This document shows positions 10,778-20,933 of a stretch of DNA of 34,695 nt, in pieces. The notes beneath the pieces are model-generated. The model did not search any database. It was not told the DNA's origin and was given only the letters and a program-made list of their open reading frames with translations. Numbering within the stretch: position 1 is the first letter of the stretch; each line of letters begins with the position of its first letter. Where the stretch lies: positions 2,462 to 37,156 of the forward strand of contig PYST01000364.1 in assembly GCA_003049485.1 (NCBI GenBank), read 5' to 3'. Source of the stretch: Ophioceras dolichostomum (taxonomy: Eukaryota; Ascomycota; Sordariomycetes; Magnaporthales; Ophioceraceae). The position numbers and the translations under genes are program-made.

Positions 10778-11573
10778 CTATCTCCGGATCGGAATCGCCT
10801 CGGTCTTCCCGCCATTAGCGCCACCCTGTAGTTGTTGTTGGCCCTGCATCATCGACGGGCTCATCGCATTCGGGCTCTTCAGGCTCGGGCTCTTCTTGTT
10901 GTTGGCACCCTCCCGCTGCTGCTGCTCATCACCCTCCTCATCACCATCGTCCACCTCGTCCGCGCTCGTCCCTCGGTGCAGGAAGCTGCTCTCCTTGACG
11001 GGGCTGCCGGCCTGCTGCAGCAGCATCAGACCGCCGCCGCCCGCGCCGGCCGGGTGGTGCAGGTGCGGGATCAGGCCGTTCGCGAGGCCGCTCGTGCCGC
11101 CGGAGCCGGAGGGGCCCACGGGCGAGGAGAGGTGCGGGATGTTCTCGGGCACGGGGTGCTGCGAGCCGACGGAGCCCGTGTCGACCGAGTCGGCCTTGCC
11201 CGCCTTCGAGAGCGCGTAGTCGCCGCTGTCGAAGTACTTGCGCTCCTTGAGGTGCTTCGCGAAGTGGTCCGACTTGGAGGGGAGCTTGCCGTAGAGGCGG
11301 AAGAGGCGCTGCTCGTCGGGCGAGAGGGACTAGAGAGAATGGATGGTTTGTTTTCCCGGTTGTGACACGCGGGGGGAGAAGTGCGTTAGTTGAGTAGAGG
11401 GAGGGAGGGGTAGAGAGAGGGAGACAGGAGACTTGTAGCTCGTATGGCGTTTGGGCTTATGTGTGGTCATGCCTTGCCTGCTTTGCGCACAGCAGAACGA
11501 GAAGAGCGGAGGAGGAAAGGGAGGAAAGAAAACTCACGTTGATGTCAATCTTGTTCTTCTGGTGGGGGTTCAT
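10778..11573 (-). CDS. igo1: Igo1/endosulfine family PP2A inhibitor
   Basis: Two minus-strand exons, 11573-11538 (12 codons, MNPHQKNKIDIN) and 11329-10778, with a 208-bp phase-0 intron (GTGAGT donor, CTAG acceptor); 195 residues. The core SLSPDEQRLFRLYGKLPSK leads to ERKYFDSGDYALSKAG. FDSGDY (45-50) is the invariant endosulfine motif, and Ser47 is the residue that Greatwall/Rim15 kinase phosphorylates in this family to turn the protein into a PP2A-B55 inhibitor during quiescence or mitotic entry. The C-terminal 110 residues are Gly, Gln, Pro and Ser-rich with an acidic patch (DEVDDGDEEGDE) and are probably disordered. The tiny first exon is supported by the ATG context (A at -3) and clean junction. 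Function is known from yeast and animals; here it is inferred by motif. Confidence 0.95.
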
Positions 11574-13375
11574 CTTGACGACGGTGGGATGCCTTTTTTG
11601 GGTGGAGGGAGATGGTAGGAGGGGTCGTAGTCGAGTCGGCTCAAAAGAGCACACAGCGCACAACGGGAGGAGGAGGGGGATTGATGAGAAAACGGGCGCG
11701 GGGTTCGTTCGTGCAGGATTGATCCTTTTGGCGTAGTCTGGCGCTTTCGTGATGTAGGCTCGAAATTGTCGCGAGGTTCGAGAGGGAGCCAGGGAAGGGA
11801 GAGAGAGGGAATATATCGCCCTTTTGCGCTTATATGTCTGCGTTTCTCCTCTGTTTGTTGATGAGAGCGGGGATCTGCTGCTGGGAGGAGTGACTGCAAC
11901 TGTAACTGCGAGTGGGTGATGGGCCAAAAATTGTGGTTCGCCGTGTGGCAGGTGGTTGCGGTTAGCTCAGGCTGGCTGCGGGTGGTGGTGGCGCTGTGCC
12001 GTCACGGTTGGCGGGTCGTCCTCCTCTCTCTGCCGGAGCCCCCAAGCCTGCACGCACGCCTGCAGCGAGTGCACTGGTACGGTGATAAAGTGGGTCGGGA
12101 TGGTTCTGAACTCTTTTCTGTGTGAGCGGTTCAAGAATTGGTTTGACGTTCGTTCGATTCCGGCGTTGAGAAATGACCAGATGCTCGCAGGAGAGGGATG
12201 GGGAAGCACAGCAGCAGCGGACGGCAGACGGCAGACGGCAGAATCTTAGGGTGTGGTCAACTGCCTAGCTGGAGGCAGGTGCGAGCTAAGCTATCATATG
12301 TCTTGGCCTGAAGCAAGAAGTTTGCCCTCCTTTGTTTTGGTCCCTAGTCCTCTCTTTGGTTTTTAACTGGTGGTGGCGGTTGTGGTGCGGGTTCCTTTTG
12401 TTTATTCATGCGGTTGTCGAGGTACCAGGAAGGATGGATGTCTCAACATTCATGCTCTGCGTATAGTGCTGGCGACCAGGTCTTAACATGCCGAGTTAAG
12501 GCCCCTCAGAAGCAGGGTCCTGAATGTGTGGATCTGCCCAGTCAGAGCCTCGTTCCACACACCTTCTTCCCAGAAGCCATTGCAAAACCCAGGCATCAAC
12601 TCGTAGGCCACCGGGCAACGGATTCCTTCCAGCATGCCGTGTGCATTGTGCAAACAATTCTGGTAGGTCAAGCCGGGGGAGGTGTTCCAACTGCCTCATC
12701 AGATTTACTGAGGAGCGACGGGAGCTTCTGCCGTCGTCTGTCCGGCATCAGCTTTCTTCGTTCTCATGAAGTTGATCTCTTGAAATTCGTCAACTCAATT
12801 GTGTCACCTCCCCTCTCTGTGTCAGACCCCACTCGGGAACCTGCAGAGGCACAAGCACTAAACGGGACACCTGATTCCCTTCGTACCTCTCAAATCAGGT
12901 GCCTTATTTGTCCCCTAGCACTCCATCACCCAAATGCCGTCTGTGGAGGGCTTCCTCCGCCAGCCCTTTCCGTTTCAATAACAGGACGATGTCGATCGCG
13001 ATCATCCCACGATCATCCGCTTTCACGGCGGTTGTTTGAGGATATGCATTCGTCTCTCCCAATCTTATCCCGTCAACCAGCTCGCTACCGAGTGCATCGA
13101 AGCCAAGGTTGGCCCTACTGCGACCCTGTCCTGTGTCTCTAGCTCACAAGCTCACCTCTTTCGACTTTCATCCTCCATCCGATCCCCTTGCCGTTCCGAT
13201 CAGTACCCTCGGTATCCTATCGCTCAAGACAGCAGACGGGCGGCACAAACAGGGGCAGTGCTTCCGATTGAACGGTCGTTCTCACAACGCCTTGTAGGAG
13301 TACAAGTGGACCAACACAAGCGGCGTTGAGGGATGACGACGCATTAGCACAGTGCTGCTTTTGAGTCTTGCCCTA

Positions 13376-13383
13376 TGACGTCA
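13376..13383. promoter_or_regulatory. CRE palindrome TGACGTCA
   Basis: A full ATF/CREB consensus palindrome is present. It is about 1 kb from the 3' end of the glutaminase gene and 1.8 kb upstream of the endosulfine start, so its target, if any, is unclear. Confidence 0.4.
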
Positions 13384-14025
13384 AAAATTAGACCGTCACT
13401 TTCTTCTGACGCATGTCCTCTTTTTTTCGGAATAGCGAAGTCCACGTCTGTTCAGGCAGTTGAGGTCGCATCGAATCCTACGGCACCTATCTCAGCCTAG
13501 TGGCAGTTGACTGGTACGCTGGGCATCGCACAGCATGATAGGGCAGGTGGCAGGGTTGTGCAGTCGTGGCTGCAATGCTCTTCCCCTTGCCTCCTTCTCA
13601 TGTGCCCTCTTTGGGTCACCTCTTCCTCTTATCCTGGATGTGTCCAGTGGGAATGAAAGCCGTCTCCTCATCCGAAGTCCTCTCATCGGTACGTAGCAGG
13701 CAGGTATTGATAGGTACCTAGAGGTATCCGTTTGGCAGTGCCGAGGCAGGTTTTGCCGCCATGGTACTAATGAGAGGGGATCGCGGTCTTCCTCAAAACC
13801 AACTGAATTTCCAGATGCCCTCTTATCTTGTCTATGGACGGAATGTGTCTCTAGCTGGCACTGTCCCGATCAACCTTAAAGCTCGCAGTTTTAGATAGGG
13901 CAGAGTTTCTTCTATAATTGGCCCCAAAGGCTGTTTGCCTCGTGTGCCCAGCCTTAAAGATCATGGTTTGAATAAGCTACGATAGACGGTCCGTACTGGT
14001 CGGTATCGGTAGCTCTTCGTTGAGA

Positions 14026-14040
14026 CCAATGACTCACGTG
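14026..14040. promoter_or_regulatory. Overlapping CCAAT, TGACTCA and CACGTG sites
   Basis: Within 15 bp are CCAAT (14026-14030), the Gcn4/AP-1 heptamer TGACTCA (14030-14036) and the bHLH E-box CACGTG (14035-14040), each sharing bases with the next. It lies 300 bp beyond the glutaminase stop codon, where no promoter is expected from the genes I can identify. Confidence 0.4.
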
Positions 14041-14339
14041 GGCAGCTATCAAAGAATAGAATGTTCAGGGAAGCATGTTGGTACGTTTTCGAGATAGTTG
14101 GGGTATATCTCGGGAGAGATGGAGACGCAGGTGAAGTGGGTAAGCATCACAGGAGAAGAAGGTACCTACATAGTGGATGATAGTTTGGGTCACAGTCTTT
14201 GGGCGTCACAGTTTTCGATGCAGAGGGACGCAAGTGCGGTGCAACACAAAACGCAAATATGTGGTTGGTCAGATAGATATCCCGGCTGGAGAACCAAAAA
14301 GCAGCTATCGTGCAAGTCCGGGTGGATGGTTGCGTGGCT

Positions 14340-16856
14340 CTACTTCGGCAGCGCTAGCAAAGCAAAAGCTCCGCCCACCACTGGACGAGCGTAGAACTCC
14401 GGCCCCCCTTCTGGGTAGGCTCCCGTCCGGACGTCGAAGAGGTCAGTCATGGCGTGGCCCGTCGGGCTCGCGCCGATCCATCTCCTCAGCTTCGATATGA
14501 ACATGTCCCGCGTGTCTCGCTCCGCAACTGCGGCCGCGAACATCTCCCACTGAAAAAGTCATATCCGTCAGCAGTCAGTCTGTTTTTGGGGGGGCCATCA
14601 CCGCTCTCCGTGTAGTGCAAGATGCACCGAGAGAGCAGGGCAGAATAAAGTTAGATCAAGAGAGGGGGTTTCACTCACGTCACTCTTGGTCAAGTTTCCC
14701 CGCGTGTCAAGCCTCACGCCATGCTCCTCCTGGATTGTCTTGTAGAAGTCGCTCTGCATCTTGTACACGCTGTCGGGCACGAATTTGAGGCCCAGCAGCC
14801 GGTCCGCGTACAGGTTGTAAAGCAGCCCGTGGCTGTCGGGGTGGTGGTACGCGAGAGTGGCATGCGGCAGGTTGGCGCCGCTGTTGATCCCGAGCAGCTG
14901 CCACTGGGCGAGCTGCACGCCCGCGACGTCCTCGAACCTCCTGCCCTCGTTCGGGTGCCCCGTGAGCTTCGCGATCTCGGCCGCCGCGCGGATGCCGATG
15001 ATGCCCTTGAGCGCCAGGTTGGTCTGGTTAGCCAACTTGCCGCTGAAGTCGTCGGTCGAGAGCTGGTCCTCGGGCACGAGCGCGTGGCCGACGAGGTACT
15101 CGGCCCAGGTCTGCAGCTTCGGCCAGTGGTTCGCCAGCCAAGTCGTCTCGCCGGAGCGTTGGGTGTATACCAGCGCCATGATGAGCATGTTGCCGGACTC
15201 CTCCAGCGGCATGAGCTCGTCGTCCTCGACCGAGCGGCCCAATGCGTTGGGGAACTTGCCCATGTCGTGCATGGCGTACGGTGCGTTGAAAGCGCCGGTT
15301 TCCTGGTACTCGATCAGGGGCTCGAGGAGCAGCTTGACAATGGACGGGTTGAGATAGAGGAAGAGGGGCATGGCGGGGAAGATCACGTCCACCGTTTGGA
15401 TGTCGCTGTTGGAGCTAATCTCCTTGAGGAAGATATACTGCTTGTTATAGCCCTGGGCAACCTGCAGACCGCCGAAGGCTTGTCTCACGGCAAGCATCGT
15501 GATGGCGGCGTAGTCCTCGCCAGCCACGGCAACCGATTCAGCGCGGATCCGGTCATCCAGGGCCGTCGCCGCTTTGGAAGCAACGCTCCAGTCGTTGTGG
15601 AAGAAGGCCAGACTGTCGGCCCCGCTGGTGAAGTATTTCTTCCAGGCCGCGTCGAGGCCCACGGGAGCGGCGGTGCTTCCCTTGAAATTGATGACCTTGT
15701 CCTGCTCGAGTCCTAGAGTGAACAGGAGCTCTCTCTCGTCTCCCCTGTTCAGATTTCCCATGTCCTTGGAGAAGGCGAAGACAGGCCTGAGACGTCGTCT
15801 TGTCAGATTAACTTTCTCTCGAAACGGGTTGAACTCTGCTGGAAACTGGAGACTAGGTCTCTTCGATTACCAGGACTCGTTGATGGATCTGAAATTCTTG
15901 TTGTTGCCATTGTCGAGCCGTCCACTCGAGGCCCAGCCTGGCCTGATATCGGTGTCGACGCCGCTCTTGTAGGTCAACTGCGAAGATCCGTTTTACCATC
16001 AGTGATAAATACCGCATTATTAACATGGCTCATTTTTGGCTCACTAACACCATCGCTAACTGATGTTGCTAGGAACCACGTTCCCCAGTCGGCCTGTTCG
16101 TGGCTCTCGGAAAAGACGGTCGGCTCAACTAGGGCAATCTGGTGATATAATACGTTCTTCTCGGTTCCGAAATTCCACAAAATGTGCTTGCCGTCGTCTC
16201 CACTCGCGATCTCTATGTATAGTATTGGTTCAATGTCAGTGTGTAGCAGGAACCAGCGTGACGGGCCGTCCCACGCAACAGTTCGGTCGGCATACCTCCG
16301 GATATGTCCATGTAGATTTGAACATTGTGTGCTACCCCGTCAGAAGGCTTAAGCTTGATGTCGATGTAGGAAAACTGGAGTGACTGTTTCACTAGATCAT
16401 CGGGATAGACTGGTGAAAGAAACGTAACAGTCATGCTCAGTTTTCCCGCGACGTCGAAGGTGAAGATGCTTCTCGTCGAGGTATACTCGAAGGCCAGCTG
16501 GTTCACGAGCGGTGGACCAGGGGCGGCCCCCATCCAGTTATAGGCAACTCCATCGACTCTGACGAAGCCTTGCCAGCCTGTTATGCGATCGCTATTTTCA
16601 GGCTCCAGGGGTCAGCGTCGGCGTGTTTTGAGTTGCTGGCGTCTGTTGACGAGAATGTCTGGATTTCTCACTTGTAGAACTTTGGCCACGACCCAGGGAG
16701 GACACCTCCCGACTTTCCATCGAGCCAGGTACTGAGATACGGCGATCTTACGGCGAGTGGGATCGCAGGGGGTTTTGCTGGCGAGAAAGTCGATGCTGCA
16801 TGTGTAAGCTCACACAGCAGGGCTGCAAGCGCAGCTACGAAGAATAGGCGACGCAT
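14340..16856 (-). CDS. gtaA: Secreted glutaminase, GtaA family
   Basis: Extracellular glutaminase that would release ammonia and glutamate from glutamine. Six minus-strand exons: 16856-16672, 16591-16296, 16212-16061, 15977-15871, 15786-14679 and 14549-14340; 685 residues, normal for fungal GtaA. All five introns are GT..AG (80-129 bp) and restore family sequence, for example PKFYN-DRITGWQGFVRVDG, MDISGEIASGDD, INESWPVFAFSKDMG and LTKSD-WEMFAAAV. Residues 1-20 (MRRLFFVAALAALLCELTHA) are a signal peptide. The order is an N-terminal DUF5127-like region, a DUF4965-like middle and a DUF1793-like six-hairpin C-terminal domain containing MPLEESGNMLIM. An earlier in-frame ATG at 16895 would add 13 residues and weaken the signal peptide. 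The third intron has an unusual but acceptable GTTAGC donor. Upstream GATA and CCAAT pairs suggest nitrogen control. Confidence 0.93.
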
Positions 16857-16954
16857 CCTCAGGATCGTAGAAAAGGCAAACGTCGAGATTAACATAATGG
16901 GGTTGAGATCATTGTGGTTGTAGCTGGCTTGGAAGGAGACGTGTTGTGATTTGC

Positions 16955-16967
16955 ATTGGGGACCAAT
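16955..16967. promoter_or_regulatory. Inverted pair of CCAAT boxes before the glutaminase
   Basis: ATTGG (16955-16959) and CCAAT (16963-16967) face each other across three bases. They lie about 60 bp upstream of the 16895 ATG and 100 bp upstream of the preferred 16856 ATG, in the usual position for a CCAAT-binding (HAP-type) complex. Confidence 0.5.
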
Positions 16968-17087
16968 AGCCCTTGACAGGCTGTGACTGTGTCACCAAGG
17001 TGCCAGGGGAATAAGGTAATTCCACCCGCATTTTTTGAGAACAAGCACACTTAATGGCAGCTTGCGTGTGGGAAATGACCAAAGTAC

Positions 17088-17099
17088 CTATCATTATCA
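17088..17099 (-). promoter_or_regulatory. Tandem HGATAR sites before the glutaminase
   Basis: Read on the gene's strand, TGATAA and TGATAG follow each other without a gap (plus-strand TTATCA at 17094-17099 and CTATCA at 17088-17093). They are 230 bp upstream of the preferred start. AreA/NIT2-type nitrogen activators bind HGATAR and act best on paired sites, which fits an extracellular glutaminase. Confidence 0.55.
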
Positions 17100-18996
17100 T
17101 CCCAGGGAGGCTGTATGGACATGCTGGAGACGACGGGGAGAGGAGGCGCAGAGTCCATCAACTGTTCCCCCTTGCTTCCGCAAGTCCCACGTAAGTGGCA
17201 AGTGGAGGCCGGCATGTCGAAATTCAGTGTCCGCGCATCGACGCTTGCTGAGAGGAGGCTCGAGGGTGTAAGACAGAGTGCCTCTGCCGCGTTGTTATTG
17301 AAATGCCGACGAGCAGAAAGGGGGCAGAACACATGAAATAAATCTGAGCTAGGGACGACGTGAGAGTAAGTTGACGGGCGGCGAGTCATCCCGCGATGTA
17401 GACAGCAGAACTGGCAATACTTTACGCCCCACTGTCTATAGCGCCTGATACCCCTACTCGGCGGCAGGCTGCTCGCACTCGAACGGATTCATCAAGAGCC
17501 CCTGTACCACTAGAGCCAGGAACCGGGAAGCACGAATATAAATATGAATATGACAAGAAGCAGTCTTGACAGCTCGTCAACAATGCTCACGGCCTCAGAT
17601 TTCCGAAGGTATGGTGAAGAATCTCTTGAGCACTTATGCTTCTCTGTGGGGATCCAAGTCGATGACGCTGACAACGCCCGGACCTCGGTGGCTTCCCTCG
17701 AACTTCCTTCCACCTCGACGGCATGAAGTATGCGACATACATGCAGTGGGGCTAGACTGCATATGTGACTCACAGACACCGAACCTACTTGGCTTCGAAT
17801 TGGTAAATCAGGGGTTTTCAAAAGCCGCGCCGGAGGGAAAAGGGGCGAATCGGCCCCACTTTCGGACCACTAGTTTGAATCGGCACCGGATTATTCGGAG
17901 TACTATGGGGACATCGTCTCGGTTGACACCGGACTCTCTCTCTCTCCCGAATATTGCGACTGTGCATCGCGCGCCCGTGTGTTTCGGGAAGGGCACCGGG
18001 AGGTTCGAGGTATTACTGTGTCCTTGCCACCCCTTCTGGCTCACCACCACCTAGGTCGGCAGGCACCTACCAATGAAGGGTTCTTCAAAGTGAGGTAACA
18101 GCGTTGCTATCGTATGGTAAACTCTTCATTACAAGGGAGATCCTACTTACTCTGGATTAAAGAGAAAAGAGCCACACTATATTATGCGTACCAACAAGAT
18201 CCATGGCGATGCAGCTATCAAACATCTCATAGGTAGACATTTGTCGTTGGTTAGCGATTTCCCGACCAGCAGGAAGTCGCATCGGAACTTAAGGAAAAAT
18301 AAAACCAGAAATAGATCAGATACCCGCACCAACCATGATGGAATGCCGAATGGTAGGGGCGTCGAAGCTGCTCTCTCTTCGCCCCGGGCTTCCAATCTTT
18401 ACGAGGACGAGGCTGAGTGAAACTGCCTGCTGTGAGTCGCCGGCGTGTTGGTCACGGAATCCGGCCTCGATGGCCGCCTTGCCGTCCACCTCTAAATGGT
18501 ACCTATCATCTTTCTTATCATCGATAGGGGGTTAGCTTGGCTGGGAGGTAGGTAGAGGAACCTAGTATGCCGGTAGGTCTGTCTACGCGATGATACCGTC
18601 TACGAATGGCACTGAAACATGATTCGTCCTCTGACAGTGCCTGGCCAGGGCCGTGCAAAATTTGATTGACTGGGTTCACCGCACTCGAAGGGCTGTGTAA
18701 TGTCGCTCGCCGATTTTCAATGCCAACAGTCCTGGCCTCCTTTCGGAAGACCATCAATGATACCACAATACCAAGTAGGCGCCTACCTATTAATGCGTAC
18801 CACCTGGCCCGCCCTGATATAACGATCAGCCGTACCTTTCCTTGACCCCGCCCCAACGCTCGATTGCATCACACTCCCTCCCTACATATATATAGGTATC
18901 TATCGTCTCGACTCTCCCATTTAAACTGCACGGAAGTCTTACCTCTTCTTTCCATCAGCAACGATTTTCTTTCTCGCGTCTCGCCTACCCGCCAAC

Positions 18997-20156
18997 ATGG
19001 ACCTCAACCTTGGCTCCAGAGAGCGCCTCCAAGGCGAAGATACAGGAGATTCCTCCCCAGCCTTCGACCTCCTTACGGCCTCGATTCGGTACGAGGCCAG
19101 CCCGCAGCTCAAAGCCGAGAAGCTTGCGGACGACATTGTCTTCATGTGCAAAGCACACGAGCCGGGCCACTCTTTGTGGTCGGTTTGGTGGACGGTGTTC
19201 GACATATCCTCGCACATCCCTCCGGACCACCCTGCCCAAGACATCCTGGTCCAGTGCATCGATCGCCTGAGGGGGCTGAAGGAGCCCTATCCACTGGTAA
19301 GAGGGCAGGCAGGCGCAAAAGCGTTAACTCCTGTAAAGCATCATATTGTGAGCAGATGAACGAATAGTATATAGCTAATATATATCACTCCCCTCCCCTC
19401 TCCCCTAAAACAAAGCCGCAATCTTCGTGGGAAGAGCTTCCTGAACTCGGCATGATGTGTACCGAGATGTGGAGCGGCGGTAAGGTCATTTCACTTTCTT
19501 AACTCTCCTCTCTATATAGAAACCACCACAGACGGGTTCATAACCCCTAGCTTAGCTGTTCGGAAGTTTTCCTCATGGACGAGCTAACATTATGCCTCGC
19601 TGCTTGCAAACTGGGCGTGGCATGGTCCGACGAGCCTCTCGAGGGTGGCGTCGAGAAGTACAAGGGCTTCACATCATTTTGTGCCCGCTTGACGGCTGCC
19701 GGGATCTTAGCCTCGATCACACCTCCGATCTCTGTGTTTAGGGCCGTGCTGGAAGGGGAGGAGGAGGACCTTCAGGGGGTCGCTCTTGGCCGCTTGTTGT
19801 GGGCGACGACGGAATGGATTACCCGCTGCAGCGATTTTATTTTTGGCCAGATGACAACGGGACCCAAGGAGACCGATGAGGAGTTGATCCGAATTTGGGC
19901 GGCCGGCCCGGCATGCCCCGATGATATCGAGGTGCTGAGCATCGAACGGTGGAACTTTTGGAAGACGCGGATCTCGGAGTTCGTGGGGTTTTCGGAGCCT
20001 CTGGGGTTCGATGGTGAACTCGCTGCACGACTTTCGAAGACCTTGGAGATCATGGATGAGACCGAAAGAGAAACCCGGCTGGCTGTAAACAGGGGCGAGA
20101 GGAAAAGGCGTAGGAGGGCTGGGAGGCAGAGGAGGAGAAAGGCTCGAGACACGTAG
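18997..20156 (+). CDS. DUF3632 domain protein, splice structure partly unresolved
   Basis: A fungal protein of the DUF3632 type with no known biochemical function. Exon 1 is 18997-19296 (100 codons, GTAAGA donor) and contains LWSVWWTVFDISSHIPPDHPAQDILV, the family core. Exon 2 starts at 19416 after CAAAG, reads PQSSWEELPELGMMCTEMW, and ends at 19479 before GTAAGG. The last exon ends at 20156 and carries KYKGFTSFCARLTAAGIL, another family block, then a very basic tail (ERKRRRRAGRQRRRK) that looks nuclear or RNA-binding. Joining exons 2 and 3 in frame needs the weak acceptor CGGAAG at 19566; the better acceptors at 19550 and 19555 are out of phase. About 315-325 residues. The PARG gene follows on the same strand with 777 bp between the two coding regions. 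Confidence 0.7.
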
Positions 20157-20933
20157 ATGGCCTCAGGAGAAAGAAGGAGAAAACGCGGGGCTGGCAGTGC
20201 GTGGTTTTGTAGTGCAGTAATCGCCCTGGGAGTGTGCAAGCAGGTGACGGAGTCATTTGTCAATTTAAAGATACCAACCAGCCTTCTCGAGCACTTGCCA
20301 TCACATATCCGTGGCATCTACAGGTGGTACTTTGGACCGAAAGCATTTCGCACACCCATTGACCACGCCGTGACGGGGATCCATTCCATCATCATCAAGC
20401 TCGAGCACCCGATCACCAAGGCTGATGAGACGGTCCTTGATGCCTGCCCCCGGCCTGCGACTGGGTGGTGGGCTGCTGTGGTCCAGTTGTAGGTGCTGGG
20501 AAACGAACGCCGACACGCAGATGCAAGCACCGTTGAATTCGAAGGTCACGTCGGTCGGCTAGTCGTCGTCCCCGCCACTAATTTGGATATGGTCAACCAT
20601 GTCGAAGTCTTCATGTGAGCCTTCCATGGCGATGGTCGCCGCCCGTGATCAAAAACGGACATTGGTGCTACTACCCCTGGTTTAGGCATCAGCCCCCCCG
20701 AAAAAAAAAAACAAAAAAACTAAGAGCGGTCCAAGTTGCGACTGCCTCCAAATAAGCAGTGAACGAAGGAGCCAACTGAATGCTGCCTAACACCTTTTTT
20801 TTCAGCTAACATCCATTGTGACTATCACGAAGGCGCGGGATATTGATTGATCTGGCTGCAGCTCACTCCGACGAAATTTTATCGTATTGTGGAAAGGCGG
20901 TTCAAGCAAATTGAGGTCCCGAAGTCGGTCCTG
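20157..20933. other. Region between DUF3632 and PARG genes, with overlapping near-open frames and a leader 3' splice site
   Basis: Directly after the DUF3632 stop both strands stay nearly open in the same codon register. The plus frame 20157-20614 and the minus frame 20627-20301 are each broken by one internal TAG. Neither has a known domain. An A-rich simple stretch (20699-20720) follows. CTAAC (20787-20791), a run of nine T and CAG at 20803-20805 form a textbook branch point and 3' splice site. A TGA at 20844-20846 stops the PARG frame upstream, so this site would end a leader intron, perhaps starting at GTGAGC 20615. Confidence 0.5.

Larger units (their letters stand above)
11574..14339. 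other. Gene-poor region upstream of endosulfine, downstream of glutaminase
   Basis: The first part is the endosulfine promoter and leader. Three ACGGCAG units lie near 12220-12240. A 735-bp plus-strand open frame (12408-13142) and a 189-bp minus-strand frame (12483-12671) overlap, and neither has recognisable domains or credible neighbours. A perfect CRE palindrome TGACGTCA lies at 13376-13383 and a composite CCAAT/TGACTCA/CACGTG cluster at 14026-14040. I see no certain gene in these 2.7 kb, though a small unannotated gene is possible. Confidence 0.5.
16896..18996. other. Divergent intergenic region between glutaminase and DUF3632 genes
   Basis: It contains the glutaminase promoter on the left and the DUF3632 promoter on the right. 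Short frames such as a 60-codon ATG frame at 17544-17726 have no recognisable features. A GGTAGGTAG copy of the dispersed motif lies near 18545, and TATATATATAGG lies near 18885, about 110 bp before the DUF3632 ATG and a plausible TATA region. Confidence 0.5.

Noticed and set aside
12130..12175. GTTCGATTCC resembling a tRNA T-arm
   Set aside because: No matching acceptor stem, D-arm or anticodon arm could be folded around it.
14721..15716. 331-codon plus-strand frame
   Set aside because: Antisense shadow of the large glutaminase exon.
17544..17726. 60-codon ATG frame between glutaminase and DUF3632 genes
   Set aside because: Protein-like composition but no domain, no Kozak support and no continuation by a clean splice site.
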